Source: Enterobacter kobei
GTDB taxonomy: Bacteria > Pseudomonadota > Gammaproteobacteria > Enterobacterales > Enterobacteriaceae
Length of the DNA stretch: 64,000 bases
Direction of reading: 5' to 3'
Assembly: GCF_001729765.1 (NCBI RefSeq)
Contig: NZ_CP017181.1
Location: 1,674,001 to 1,738,000, forward strand
Positions 7,520-16,321 of the stretch are shown piece after piece. The notes below the pieces were generated by a model. The model saw only the letters and a program-made list of their open reading frames with translations. It was not told the DNA's origin and did no database searches. The position numbers and the translations under genes were made by a program. Each line of letters starts with the position of its first letter. Within the stretch, counting starts at the first letter, position 1.

Positions 7520-9016
7520 TTACTCTTTTTGCGTTGCCACGCGGGAGCTGAACGTCGTCGCGCCTGCTGTCTCGCGATCTTCCCGCGCCAGCCAGCGGTA
7601 GGTCACGCCGCCGAGGAAGACGCCGATGAACCAGCTGAAGTTCGCCACCTCATGCAGGGCCGGGATAAAGCTAATCACCAGGCCCACGGCAACGGACGGG
7701 ATCAGCGCGCCGATGGCTTTCGGGTTAAAGCCGTTGCGATACCAGTATTTGCCCTTTGGCGTGTCATCGAACAGGTCGTCAACCGACACCTTGCCGCGTT
7801 TAATCAGGTAGAAATCGGCAATCAGTATGCCGAACAGCGGGCCGATAAACGCCCCGAGCACGTCCAGGGTGTAGTGGATTAACTCCGGTGAGTTGAACAG
7901 GTTCCACGGGGTGAGCAGGATCGAGCCGACGGCAGCAATCATTCCCCCGGTGCGGAAGCTGATCTTCTGCGGCGAGCAGTTAGAGAAATCAAAGGCTGGC
8001 GAGACAAAGTTCGCCACAATGTTAATCCCGATGGTGGCGGTGATCATCGTCAGCAGGCCAATCGCCACGGCCAGATCGTTACCCACACGGCTGACGGTTT
8101 CAATCGGGTCGGTGATCATGCGGCCAAACAGCGACTGGGTACCGGAGACAATCACCACGGTGACGATGGAGAACAGCAGGAAGTTAAACGGCAGACCCCA
8201 GCGGTTACCGCGGCGGATCTCCCCCATGCTTTTCCCGTAGCGGGAGAAGTCACCAAAGTTGAGCAGCGGGCCGGAGAAGTAGGAGACCACCAGCGCGGTC
8301 GCGGTGATCATCTGCCAGGTTTGCTCGCCCGCGGTCAGGGATTTGCTGGCGAGGGTAAAGGAGATCCCGTCAAAACCGGTCTTGTATACAATCCAGCCCG
8401 CAAGGGCCAGCATCACTACGTAGACCGCCGGACCGGCGATATCAATGAAGCGCTTGATGGCGCTCATCCCGTGCCAGAAAACCATCGCCTGCAATACCCA
8501 CATGATGGCGAAGCAGATCCAGCCCAGATGTGACAGGCCGAGGAACGCGCCGGTGGTGAGTGAAGAGAGCGACGGCCAGAACTTCAGTGCCACCAGCATC
8601 AGGGCGTTGGCGGCCAGGTAGGTCTGGATGCCATACCACGCAAAGGCGATAAGCCCGCGGATCACCGCCGGAATGTTCGCCCCAAAGACGCCGAACGCCT
8701 GACGGCTGATCACGGCATAGGGCACGCCCGCCATCTGGCTCGGTTTTGCGACCAGGTTGGCGCACAGTTGCACAATACAAATCCCCACCAGCAGGCAGAG
8801 TAACACCTGCCAGCTTGCCAGCCCGAGCGTAAAGAAGCTCGCGGCGACCACATATCCCCCCATGCTGTGAACGTCCGACATCCAGAATGAAAAGATGTTG
8901 TACCAGCTCCAGTTCTGGTCACGCGTGGGTGCCAGATCCTCATTGCAAAGACGTGGGCTGTAAACCGCACCGGAATCAGCGGCCGTACCCTGCTGCGCGT
9001 TTTGACTGTTTGGCAT
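7520..9016 (-). CDS. hpxC: HpxC: NCS1-family permease, probably allantoin
   Basis: 498 residues with about 12 membrane segments, of the nucleobase:cation symporter-1 family (PucI/allantoin permease group). The N-terminal NEDLAPTRDQNWSWYNIFSFWMSD and GAFLGLSHLGW regions are typical. In K. pneumoniae the homologous gene between guaD and the divergent hpxSAB is hpxC, which is the basis for the name; the substrate is inferred. GGAGCAGG precedes the ATG at 9016. The gene carries a perfect TTGTATACAA at 8382-8391 that resembles the HpxS sites. Confidence 0.82.
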   Translation of the reverse strand: MPNSQNAQQGTAADSGAVYSPRLCNEDLAPTRDQNWSWYNIFSFWMSDVHSMGGYVVAASFFTLGLASWQVLLCLLVGICIVQLCANLVAKPSQMAGVPYAVISRQAFGVFGANIPAVIRGLIAFAWYGIQTYLAANALMLVALKFWPSLSSLTTGAFLGLSHLGWICFAIMWVLQAMVFWHGMSAIKRFIDIAGPAVYVVMLALAGWIVYKTGFDGISFTLASKSLTAGEQTWQMITATALVVSYFSGPLLNFGDFSRYGKSMGEIRRGNRWGLPFNFLLFSIVTVVIVSGTQSLFGRMITDPIETVSRVGNDLAVAIGLLTMITATIGINIVANFVSPAFDFSNCSPQKISFRTGGMIAAVGSILLTPWNLFNSPELIHYTLDVLGAFIGPLFGILIADFYLIKRGKVSVDDLFDDTPKGKYWYRNGFNPKAIGALIPSVAVGLVISFIPALHEVANFSWFIGVFLGGVTYRWLAREDRETAGATTFSSRVATQKE

Positions 9017-9095
9017 GAAACCTGCTCCTGTGAATGAAAACCCGTTGAGTGGGAGTGCAAACGGTGTTGCAGGATCCAGGCCAAAATAATAAATC

Positions 9096-9127
9096 TTGTA
9101 TGCAATATTTTATTTTTATGTATACGA
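9096..9127. promoter_or_regulatory. Tandem HpxS operator sites with NAC-type site between them
   Basis: Two related palindromic elements, TTGTATGCAA (9096-9105) and ATGTATACGA (9118-9127), lie 22 bases apart ahead of hpxS. Between them ATA-N9-TAT (9105-9119) fits the NAC consensus. K. pneumoniae HpxS is reported to bind tandem sites over the -35 and -10 of hpxSAB with a NAC site between, exactly this arrangement. Assignment is by analogy. Confidence 0.6.
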
Positions 9128-9160
9128 TTCGATAACGAAAGGTAAAGCACGGAGTGGTGA

Positions 9161-9877
9161 ATGAACAACGTAAATGGCCTGCAGACCGCGCCAGACCTGC
9201 ATGACAAAGACGAATCCATCTTTCAGGCGCTGATGACCGCAATTGTCGAACATCAGTTGCTGCCGGGGAGCAAATTGCCGGAAGAGGCGCTGGCCGAGGT
9301 GTTTGGCGTGAGCCGTACCGGCATCCGAAAGGTGCTGCAACGACTCGCCGCTGTGCAAATGGTCACCTTAACGCCCAAACGTGGTGCACACGTCGCCAGC
9401 CCGACGGTAGAAGAGGCGCGGCACATCTTCCGCACCCGCGCGCTGCTGGAGGTCGCTAATCTGCCGGACGTGCTGGCCCACTGCCAGCCGCCGCATCTGG
9501 CAGCACTGGAGGCCATTATTCGTCAGGAGCAGCAGGCGCACGAGGCCTATGACGGCCCGGCGGCGATCCGCCACTCCGCCAATTTTCACATTCAGCTACA
9601 GGCCATCTCCGGCAACCAGGTGCTGACGGAGATGGTGACCGGCCTGAGCCAGCGTTCATCGCTGGTGATTGCCACCTGGGGCGCGCCGTGGCGGCAGGGC
9701 TGTCGCTGCAACGATCACGAACAGCTGGTGGATCTGCTGCGCCAGAAGGCGCTCCAGCCGCTTAGCGAGGCCTTAATGCACCATTTTGAACATATCGTCG
9801 CCAGCCTCAGCTTCGAGCGGGCGGGCGAGTGTCTGCCTGATTTTGCCCGGCTGTTTGCCGGCCACAAGGAGTCGTAA
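9161..9877 (+). CDS. hpxS: HpxS: GntR/FadR-family regulator of allantoin genes
   Basis: 238 residues: an N-terminal winged helix-turn-helix (about 20-85, with LPEEALAEVFGVSRTGIRKV) and a C-terminal all-helical FCD domain with His/Asp ligands (HSANFHIQL, HHFEHI). K. pneumoniae HpxS controls hpxSAB in response to allantoin, both repressing and activating. It is the first gene of hpxSAB; its stop shares one base with the hpxA start (TAATG). Divergent from hpxC. Confidence 0.88.
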   Translation: MNNVNGLQTAPDLHDKDESIFQALMTAIVEHQLLPGSKLPEEALAEVFGVSRTGIRKVLQRLAAVQMVTLTPKRGAHVASPTVEEARHIFRTRALLEVANLPDVLAHCQPPHLAALEAIIRQEQQAHEAYDGPAAIRHSANFHIQLQAISGNQVLTEMVTGLSQRSSLVIATWGAPWRQGCRCNDHEQLVDLLRQKALQPLSEALMHHFEHIVASLSFERAGECLPDFARLFAGHKES

Positions 9878-10620
9878 TGTCGTCTGTCTGTATACAAGTG
9901 ATCAACCCCAACACCAGCCTCGCCATGACGGAAACCATCGGTGCGGCAGCCCGTGCGGTGGCTGCACCGGGAACGGAAATCCTCGCGGTCTGCCCGACCG
10001 CAGGCGTGCCGTCCATCGAAGGCCACTTTGACGAGGCCATTGCTGCCGTGGGCGTTCTCGAACAGGTCAAACTCGGCAGACAGCAGGGCGTGGATGGTCA
10101 CGTTATTGCCTGCTTTGGCGACCCGGGTCTGCTGGCGGCGCGCGAGCTGGCCCAGGGGCCGGTGGTAGGGATTGCTGAAGCCGCCATGCATATGGCGACG
10201 CTGGTGGCGACGCGCTTTTCGGTGGTCACCACGCTGCCGCGCACGTTGATTATCGCCCGCCATCTGCTGCATCAGTATGGCTTTCAGGACCACTGCGCGG
10301 CGCTGCATGCCATCGATCTCCCGGTGCTGGCGCTGGAAGACGGCAGCGGCCTGGCGCAGGAAAAGGTGCGCGCGCGCTGTATACAGGCGCTGAAAGAGGA
10401 TGGCTGCGGGGCCATCGTGCTGGGCTGCGGCGGCATGGCGACGCTGGCGCAGGAGCTGACGCGCGAACTGCGCGTGCCGGTTATCGACGGCGTCAGCGCG
10501 GCGGTGAAGATGGTGGAGTCGCTGGTGGCGCTGGGGCTGTCGACCAGCAAGAACGGGGATCTGGCCTTCCCGGAAAATAAAGCGTTAAGCGGACAATTTC
10601 AGGCACTGAATCCATTTTAA
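9877..10620 (+). CDS. hpxA: HpxA: allantoin racemase (Asp/Glu/hydantoin racemase family)
   Basis: 247 residues with the two cysteines expected of cofactor-independent racemases: C79 (VIACFGDPGL) and C184 (VLGCGGM). N-terminal VINPNTS is typical of the hydantoin/allantoin racemase group. It would interconvert allantoin enantiomers so that HpxB can use all of the pool. A third TGTATACA-type element (CTGTATACAAG, 9889-9898) lies just inside the gene. Confidence 0.87.
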   Translation: MSSVCIQVINPNTSLAMTETIGAAARAVAAPGTEILAVCPTAGVPSIEGHFDEAIAAVGVLEQVKLGRQQGVDGHVIACFGDPGLLAARELAQGPVVGIAEAAMHMATLVATRFSVVTTLPRTLIIARHLLHQYGFQDHCAALHAIDLPVLALEDGSGLAQEKVRARCIQALKEDGCGAIVLGCGGMATLAQELTRELRVPVIDGVSAAVKMVESLVALGLSTSKNGDLAFPENKALSGQFQALNPF

Positions 10621-10635
10621 TTTTTGGGGGTGGCA

Positions 10636-11568
10636 ATGGGGACTTTTGAACAGGATTACCCGCGCGATCTGCGCGGTTACGCAGGCAACCCACCGCACGC
10701 GCGGTGGCCGAATCAGGCGCGCATCGCCGTGCAGTTTATACTCAATTACGAGGAAGGAGCGGAAAACCACGTTCTGCACGGCGATGCCGGATCCGAGCAG
10801 TTCCTGTCGGACATCATCGGTGCCGCAAGCTACCCGGACAGGCACATGTCGATGGACTCGCTCTACGAATACGGCAGCCGCGCCGGGTTCTGGCGCATCC
10901 ACACTGAATTTCAAAAACGCGGTCTGCCGCTGACGGTCTTTGGCGTAGCGATGGCGCTGGCGCGTCATCCGGAAATCGTCGAAGCGATTAAAGCGGCGGA
11001 TTATGACGTGGTCAGCCACGGCTGGCGCTGGATCCACTATCAGCATATGGACATCGCCCAGGAACGCGAGCATCTGCATAAAGCGGTGCACGTGCTGACC
11101 GATCTGTTTGGCAAACCGCCCACAGGCTGGTACACCGGGCGCGATAGCCCCAACACGCGCCAGCTGGTCGTGGAGCATGGCGGCTTCGACTACGACAGCG
11201 ACTACTATGGCGATGACTTACCCTTCTGGACGGAAGTGGCCTGTAGCGACGGGACCCGTAAACCGCACCTGATTGTGCCCTATACGCTGGATGCTAACGA
11301 TATGCGCTTTGCCACCGCGCAGGGGTTTAACACCGCCGAGCAGTTTTATACGTATCTGAAGGACAGTTTTGACGTGCTGTACGAGGAGGGGGAGCGCGCG
11401 CCGAAAATGATGTCTATTGGCATGCACTGCCGCCTGCTGGGGCGGCCGGGGCGTTTTCGCGCGCTGCAGCGGTTCCTGGATTACGTGCAGCAGCATGAGC
11501 AGGTGTGGGTCTGTACCCGCCAGCAGATTGCCGACCACTGGCGGGAGGTGCATCCGTTTCTGAAATAA
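10636..11568 (+). CDS. hpxB: HpxB: PuuE-type allantoinase
   Basis: 310 residues of the polysaccharide-deacetylase-like (PuuE) allantoinases, unrelated to the amidohydrolase-type AllB. It hydrolyses allantoin to allantoate. Landmarks include YPRDLRGYAGNPPHARWP at the N-terminus, VSHGWRWIHYQ and MSIGMHCRLLGRPGR. ATG 10636 is preceded by GGGGGTGG; a TTG at 10624 is a less likely start. It begins 15 bases after hpxA. Confidence 0.9.
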   Translation: MGTFEQDYPRDLRGYAGNPPHARWPNQARIAVQFILNYEEGAENHVLHGDAGSEQFLSDIIGAASYPDRHMSMDSLYEYGSRAGFWRIHTEFQKRGLPLTVFGVAMALARHPEIVEAIKAADYDVVSHGWRWIHYQHMDIAQEREHLHKAVHVLTDLFGKPPTGWYTGRDSPNTRQLVVEHGGFDYDSDYYGDDLPFWTEVACSDGTRKPHLIVPYTLDANDMRFATAQGFNTAEQFYTYLKDSFDVLYEEGERAPKMMSIGMHCRLLGRPGRFRALQRFLDYVQQHEQVWVCTRQQIADHWREVHPFLK

Positions 11569-11576
11569 TTGTGCGA

Positions 11577-11622
11577 TGTTTTGCCGGGTGGCGGCTGCGC
11601 CTTACCCGGCCTACAGGACGTC
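11577..11622. repeat. REP-like palindrome
   Basis: ttgccgggtggcggctgcgc and cttacccggcctacagg form an imperfect palindrome between the convergent hpxB and hpxZ. Confidence 0.7.
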
Positions 11623-11637
11623 GCCTGCCCGGTCGCG

Positions 11638-12024
11638 TTATGACATCAAACTCACCTGCGCCGCCACGATCCGCCACCCACAGGCAAACCGCACCCATGT
11701 TTGCTGCTGGCGGCCGATGCGTTCGCTGCCTTCACGGGTAAACTCGGTACTGCACACGGCATAATTCTCCCCGAAGGTGGTGATGACGGTGTGACGCAAC
11801 GTTCGCGCCAGCCCGGCTGACGGGCGCGCCGCACGAAAGGCGCGGATTTCATCAATGCCGTACAGGTTTTCACCTGCCCCCAGACGCACCGTATTTTTGT
11901 CGTGCCAGAACAGTTCATCCAGCACGGCAATGTTGTTGCTCACCAGCGCATCTTCATAGCGGTAAAACACCGCCGTCACTTCGGCTACCACCCACGGCAG
12001 GTTAATATCATCGTGATTGATCAT
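11638..12024 (-). CDS. hpxZ: HpxZ: oxalurate catabolism protein (SnoaL/NTF2-like fold)
   Basis: A 128-residue protein of the family named HpxZ, with an NTF2-like composition (VVAEVTAVFYRYEDALVSNN, DELFWHDKNTVRLG, GIDEIRAFRAARP). It is cotranscribed with the oxalurate/oxamate hydrolase genes; its biochemical role is unsettled. Its start overlaps the hpxY stop by four bases. Last gene of hpxWXYZ. Confidence 0.85.
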   Translation of the reverse strand: MINHDDINLPWVVAEVTAVFYRYEDALVSNNIAVLDELFWHDKNTVRLGAGENLYGIDEIRAFRAARPSAGLARTLRHTVITTFGENYAVCSTEFTREGSERIGRQQQTWVRFACGWRIVAAQVSLMS

Positions 12025-13418
12025 GCCGCCACCTCCGCCGGGCGGGCATCGGTGATGCCACTCTCTTCCAGCACGCGCGCGACGCGCAGGCAGGCCTGCT
12101 CGTTAAACGGCGCGGCAATCAGCTGCAGGCCAATCGGCATACCCCGGGCGGTGCGTAGCGGAACGGTGGTCACCGGCAAACCCAGGAACGAAATCGGTTG
12201 AGTGAGCATGCCCATGCTGGCGCGAATGGGCAGCGGCTGACCGTTAATCTCCATGGTTTGCTCACCGATCCGCGTGGCGCTACGCGGCGTTGCGGGGGCG
12301 ATCAGGACATCGGCTTGTTCAAACAAGGCGTTGAACGCCTGACGCGCCTGAGCGCGAAACCGCTGGGCCTGAATATACCAGGCGGAAGGGATCATCGCGC
12401 CTGCCAGAAGCCGTTCGCGGGAATGGGGTTCAAAACGCTCAGGCTCGCGGCGAAGCGCGGGCAGGTACTGGTTACCCCCTTCCGAGGCGCTGGTGATAAA
12501 CGCCGCGGAGCGCGCCAGCCCGGCGTCGGGGAACTGCAGCTCGTCCTGCACGTCGAGGGCCTTCGCCACCCGCGCCACGGCGTCCCGGGCCTCCGCGTCG
12601 CACCAGGTGGTGAAGTAGCCGCCAAGCACCGCACAGCGCAGGCCGTCCAGACCGCGTTCGAGCAGGGGACGCGTCTCCTCGCGCGAGCGTTCTGCCTGAA
12701 AACCGTCGCGGGTATCGCGCCCCTGAAGCGCGTCGTACACCGACGCCAGATCGCACACGCGGCGCGCAAAGGGTCCGATATGATCCAGACTCGCGACAAA
12801 CGGATGGCTACCGGATCGCGACAGGCGGCCAAAGGTGGGTTTCAGGCCATAAATCCCGCACAGGGATGCCGGAACGCGAATGGAGCCGTTGGTGTCGGTG
12901 CCGAGCGAAAAATGCACCAGCCCGGCGGCCACGGCGGCGGCTGAACCGCCGGACGAACCGCCCGCGATGCGCGTCAGGTCGTGCGGGTTATGCGTCGCGC
13001 CGTAGTGGCTGTTTTCGGTGGTAAAGCCGTAGGCGTAGGCATCCATATTCACCATCCCGGTCAGTAACCCGCCCGCGCTACGCAGCTGACGTACGGCAAA
13101 ACTGTCAGTGGCCGCGGGAGGGCGCTGGCTGAACAGCTCGGCCCCGGCGAGGGTAGTATGCCCGGCAACGTCAAACAGGTTTTTCACCGCATAGGGCACG
13201 CCCGCCAGCGGTGGCAGGGGGCGCTTTTCGCGGCGCAGGGTGTCGATATTCGCGGCCTCGGCGAGCATGCGCGCTTCCGTCACGGCGGTCCAGGCGTTGA
13301 TCTGCGGGTTCACGCGCGCTATCGCCTCCAGCGTCTGACGGGCAATCTCATGGGCGCTCAGCTCGCCCGCACTCAGCGCCTGCTGGATTGCGCTGATACT
13401 CATCTCGTGTAGCGTCAT
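12021..13418 (-). CDS. hpxY: HpxY: AtzE-family amidase for oxalurate catabolism
   Basis: 465 residues of the amidase-signature family. The Ser-cisSer-Lys machinery is visible: Lys in PYAVKNLFDVAG (about residue 79) and the Gly/Ser-rich segment AGGSSGGSAAAVAAG followed by SLGTDTNGSIR. By context it hydrolyses oxalurate or a close ureido acid, probably as a complex with the small partner HpxX, as AtzE does with AtzG. Start and stop overlap hpxX and hpxZ by four bases each. Confidence 0.87.
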   Translation of the reverse strand: MTLHEMSISAIQQALSAGELSAHEIARQTLEAIARVNPQINAWTAVTEARMLAEAANIDTLRREKRPLPPLAGVPYAVKNLFDVAGHTTLAGAELFSQRPPAATDSFAVRQLRSAGGLLTGMVNMDAYAYGFTTENSHYGATHNPHDLTRIAGGSSGGSAAAVAAGLVHFSLGTDTNGSIRVPASLCGIYGLKPTFGRLSRSGSHPFVASLDHIGPFARRVCDLASVYDALQGRDTRDGFQAERSREETRPLLERGLDGLRCAVLGGYFTTWCDAEARDAVARVAKALDVQDELQFPDAGLARSAAFITSASEGGNQYLPALRREPERFEPHSRERLLAGAMIPSAWYIQAQRFRAQARQAFNALFEQADVLIAPATPRSATRIGEQTMEINGQPLPIRASMGMLTQPISFLGLPVTTVPLRTARGMPIGLQLIAAPFNEQACLRVARVLEESGITDARPAEVAA

Positions 13419-13603
13419 GCTTTATACACTCCTGCAATCTCCAGACGGTCATCGAGCGGCAGCGCCATCAATGGAGCGGCCATGCTGGCAATGCGGCTGA
13501 ACTGTACCTGCAGCTCGGCGCGGCGGGCATCATCCAGCGTCACGCCAAGAACGGTCTCCATTTGCGCGAGATAGGCATGCCAGTCGGGTTGTTGTGTCGT
13601 CAT
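13415..13603 (-). CDS. hpxX: HpxX: small AtzG-like partner of HpxY
   Basis: A 62-residue protein (MTTQQPDWHAYLAQ ... LEIAGVYKA). The frame is open further upstream, but ATG 13603 is preceded by GGAGAGA and starts 10 bases after hpxW ends. It resembles the short GatC/AtzG-type subunits that stabilise amidase-signature enzymes; the C-terminal LPLDDRLEIAGVY is the recurring motif. Its last four bases overlap the hpxY start. Confidence 0.85.
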   Translation of the reverse strand: MTTQQPDWHAYLAQMETVLGVTLDDARRAELQVQFSRIASMAAPLMALPLDDRLEIAGVYKA

Positions 13604-13613
13604 TATTCTCTCC

Positions 13614-15197
13614 TCAAAATCCGGCGGCCGCGCCGTTGCTGCGCGGATCAAACGCCCCTTCAAACAGCCCGTTGGGGTGGCGAACAATCGCCCCCGCGTG
13701 GCCCATGGCTTCACTGAAGTCCGGGCAGATCTCCACGTCGTGTCCACGCGCCCTGAGCTGTGACACGGTCTCATCCGAAAAGCGTCCTTCCAGTTTTAAC
13801 GTGTCCGACGTTTGTCCCCAGGTACGCCCCAGCAGCCAGCGCGGGCGAGCGATGCTCTCCTGCAGGGGCGCACCCTGGACCACATAGCGGGTAAACAGCG
13901 TGGCCTGCGTTTGCGGCTGTCCATCGCCGCCCATCGAGCCATAGACCATCACGCGCCCGTCCTTGAGGCGCGCCGCCGCCGGGTTCAGGGTGTGGAAAGG
14001 CTGTTTGCCCGGCGCGAGGGCCAGAAGATGACTGGGGTCGAGACTGAACGATGCGCCCCGGTTCTGCCAGACGATGCCGGTATCGGGCAGTACCACGCCG
14101 CTGCCAAATTCGTGATAAATACTCTGGATAAACGACACGGCAAGCCCGCTGTTATCCATCACGCCCATCCACACCGTATCGCCGGGACCTTTGCCGGTGC
14201 CCCACGGCGCGGCACGGCTGTCGTCAACCCTGTCGGCAAGCGCCTGAAGGGCGGTGGGTGCCAGCAGTGCCTGAATATCCGTTTTCAGCTCGCGCGGATC
14301 GGTAATGTGCGCATCGCGCAGGCCAAAGGCCAGCTTGGTGGCTTCAACAATGCGGTGAATCGTCCCCGCATCGTCAGCCTCCGCCATATTCAGGCGGTCT
14401 GTGATGCCGAGTATCGCCAGCGACACCAGCCCCTGGGTCGGCGGGGCGTGGTTATAAATTTCTCCCTGCTGATGCTGCAACTTCAGCGGCGAGGTACGCC
14501 GGGCGACGTGGGCGTGTAGATCGGCCAGCGTGACCGGCAGGCCCAGCGTCTCCATACCCTGCGCCAGCACCTCCGCCAGCGGGCCGCGATAAAAACTGTC
14601 CAGACCGTCTTCCACCAGGCGCGAAAGGGTCGTGGCCATGGCGGGCTGGTAAAAACGGCTCCCGACCGGCGGTGGCTTGCCGTCCACCAGCCAGGTTTCG
14701 GCAAAGCCGGGAACGTCCTTTAGCTCGTCAAATTTACTGGCGGTGGCATGCGCCTGTGACGCCGTGACCGGGGTACCGTTTTGCGCGTACTCAATGGCGT
14801 CGGCCAGCAGGCGGGACAGCGGCAGCGCCTTGCCCGTCATCTCGCGCGAGACCTTCAGCGCCTCGTCCCAGCCGCTCACCGTGCCGGCAACGGTCAGCGC
14901 CGCCTGAGGGCCGCGATGGGGGATATGCGGGAGCCCGTCGTAGGCCGCGAGCGTCGCGCGCGATCCCGCCGCACCGCTGGCATCAATGGCGATCGGATCC
15001 CCTTCCGGCGGCACGATAAGCCAGAAGCCATCGCCACCCAGCCCGTTCATGTGCGGGTAAACTACGGCAATGGTGGCCGCCGCCGCGACCATGGCTTCTA
15101 TCGCGCTGCCGCCTTCGCGCAGGACGGCCAGCGCACTCTGGCTGGCAAGGTGGTGGGGGGCAACAGCCATCCCGTGTGTGGAGACATTACTTTGCAT
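13614..15197 (-). CDS. hpxW: HpxW: oxamate amidohydrolase (gamma-glutamyltransferase-like)
   Basis: 527 residues of the Ntn-hydrolase gamma-glutamyltranspeptidase fold. K. pneumoniae HpxW hydrolyses oxamate to oxalate and ammonia. The likely autoprocessing and nucleophilic threonine is T341 in PGDTVWMGVMD, by analogy with the Thr that opens the small subunit of GGT; GSMGGDGQPQTQ is the later conserved Gly-rich loop. There is no signal peptide, unlike periplasmic GGT. First gene of hpxWXYZ, divergent from hpxU, with a sigma54-type promoter at 15233-15248. Confidence 0.88.
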   Translation of the reverse strand: MQSNVSTHGMAVAPHHLASQSALAVLREGGSAIEAMVAAAATIAVVYPHMNGLGGDGFWLIVPPEGDPIAIDASGAAGSRATLAAYDGLPHIPHRGPQAALTVAGTVSGWDEALKVSREMTGKALPLSRLLADAIEYAQNGTPVTASQAHATASKFDELKDVPGFAETWLVDGKPPPVGSRFYQPAMATTLSRLVEDGLDSFYRGPLAEVLAQGMETLGLPVTLADLHAHVARRTSPLKLQHQQGEIYNHAPPTQGLVSLAILGITDRLNMAEADDAGTIHRIVEATKLAFGLRDAHITDPRELKTDIQALLAPTALQALADRVDDSRAAPWGTGKGPGDTVWMGVMDNSGLAVSFIQSIYHEFGSGVVLPDTGIVWQNRGASFSLDPSHLLALAPGKQPFHTLNPAAARLKDGRVMVYGSMGGDGQPQTQATLFTRYVVQGAPLQESIARPRWLLGRTWGQTSDTLKLEGRFSDETVSQLRARGHDVEICPDFSEAMGHAGAIVRHPNGLFEGAFDPRSNGAAAGF

Positions 15198-15232
15198 GAA
15201 GCGTCCTCATAACCCTTAAAGTCACAAGGTGC

Positions 15233-15248
15233 TGCAAAAGCTGTTCCA
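15233..15248 (-). promoter_or_regulatory. sigma54 (-24/-12) promoter of hpxWXYZ
   Basis: The minus-strand sequence TGGAACAGCTTTTGCA matches TGGCAC-N5-TTGCA with one mismatch, 36 bases ahead of hpxW. Confidence 0.7.
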
Positions 15249-15262
15249 GTTCTGAATAAAAA

Positions 15263-15328
15263 GTTTCATGCCAGTTGCCGCAGAAGCTGGCATGCTTAAT
15301 GAATAGTGAGTATGAGATGAAACAAACG
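15263..15328. promoter_or_regulatory. Candidate HpxU operator region between hpxW and hpxU
   Basis: GTTTCAT at 15263-15269 and ATGAAACAAACG at 15317-15328 form an inverted pair. Between them is the palindrome CATGCCAG-N12-CTGGCATG (15267-15294). A matching TTTGTTTCAT occurs again before hpxF (16340-16351). RpiR-type HpxU is reported to repress these operons, so these are its most likely sites. Confidence 0.5.
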
Positions 15329-15341
15329 TTACAGAGGCGTT

Positions 15342-16181
15342 ATGGAACAGCTTGATGAACGACTGAAAGCGCAATACCCGTCACTGTCGCCGCAGGAGCA
15401 GCGGGTGGCGGATTTCATTTTCGATCATTTTGACGACCTTATTAGCTATAACAGTGCCGAGCTGGCGCAGCTGAGCGGGGTATCGAAAGCCACGGTGAGC
15501 CGTCTGTTCAAGCGTCTGGGCTATGAGAAGTATAAAGAGATGCGTGACGAGCTGCGCACCCTGCGTCAGAGCGGGATGCCGCTTACCGATAACCGCGACG
15601 CGGTGCAGGGCAATACGCTACTGGCGCGCCATTATAAGCAGGAGATGGCGAACCTGACCCAGTGTGTCAATGCTCTCGATGCTCAGCAGTTTGCCGACGC
15701 CATGGCCTGTATGGTGAAGGCGCGGCGCATTGTCATTATTGGCATGCGTAACGCCTATCCCGCGGCGCTCCACCTGCGCCAGCAGCTGCTGCAGGCGCGG
15801 GGTCAGGTGCTGGTGCTCCCTCAGCCAGGCCAGAGCCTGAGCGAAGAACTGGTGGATTTAACCCCTCACGATCTGGTGGTGATGATGGCCTTTCGCCGCC
15901 GTCCGCGCATTATCCGCCCGCTGATGCAGCAGCTTCAGAGTAGCGGTATTCCGGTGCTGCTGATGTGCGAGCCGCAGGCGCACAGCCTGTTTCCGCTGGC
16001 GAGCTGGCAGCTCTGCGCCCCGCTGGACAGCGTTTCGGCCTATGACAGCTATTCCTCGGTCAACAGCCTCATCAACCTGCTGGCGAATGCCTTCCTGCAT
16101 GACAGTCTCGATAAAGGCCGTCCGCGCATTCACGAGATTGCTTCCCTTTATCAGCAGCTGGACGAACTCGAACAACGATAA
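15342..16181 (+). CDS. hpxU: HpxU: RpiR-family repressor of allantoate genes
   Basis: 279 residues: N-terminal helix-turn-helix 6 domain (about 1-80, SAELAQLSGVSKATVSRLFKRLGY) followed by a SIS sugar-isomerase-like domain (about 110-260, VVIIGMRNAYPAALHLRQQ). The K. pneumoniae homologue HpxU represses the allantoate cluster. It is divergent from hpxW and sits before hpxFGHIJK on the same strand. Confidence 0.85.
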   Translation: MEQLDERLKAQYPSLSPQEQRVADFIFDHFDDLISYNSAELAQLSGVSKATVSRLFKRLGYEKYKEMRDELRTLRQSGMPLTDNRDAVQGNTLLARHYKQEMANLTQCVNALDAQQFADAMACMVKARRIVIIGMRNAYPAALHLRQQLLQARGQVLVLPQPGQSLSEELVDLTPHDLVVMMAFRRRPRIIRPLMQQLQSSGIPVLLMCEPQAHSLFPLASWQLCAPLDSVSAYDSYSSVNSLINLLANAFLHDSLDKGRPRIHEIASLYQQLDELEQR

Positions 16182-16202
16182 TGGGGCGTCAGACTGGTGC
16201 TT

Positions 16203-16219
16203 TGCATTGAAATGGTGCA
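16203..16219. promoter_or_regulatory. NtrC-like enhancer upstream of hpxF
   Basis: TGCATTGAAATGGTGCA fits the NtrC dyad at 11 of 14 positions and lies about 87 bases upstream of the hpxF sigma54 promoter. Confidence 0.5.
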
Positions 16220-16305
16220 ACGTGGCGGGGCGTGAACATCCTCAATTTTTCGCTCCGTCCGCATTTTATCAGGCTTTATAAGAATATCCCCCGTTTCGCC
16301 TCACC

Positions 16306-16321
16306 TGGCACATTAGTTGCA
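16306..16321 (+). promoter_or_regulatory. sigma54 (-24/-12) promoter of hpxFGHIJK
   Basis: TGGCACATTAGTTGCA is a perfect match to TGGCAC-N5-TTGCA. A candidate HpxU box (CTTTTGTTTCAT, 16340-16351) lies just downstream, over the expected transcript start. Confidence 0.82.

Noticed and set aside
9030..9080. sigma54-like promoter for hpxC on the minus strand
   Set aside because: TGCAACACCGTTTGCA lacks the GG at -24 that RpoN needs.
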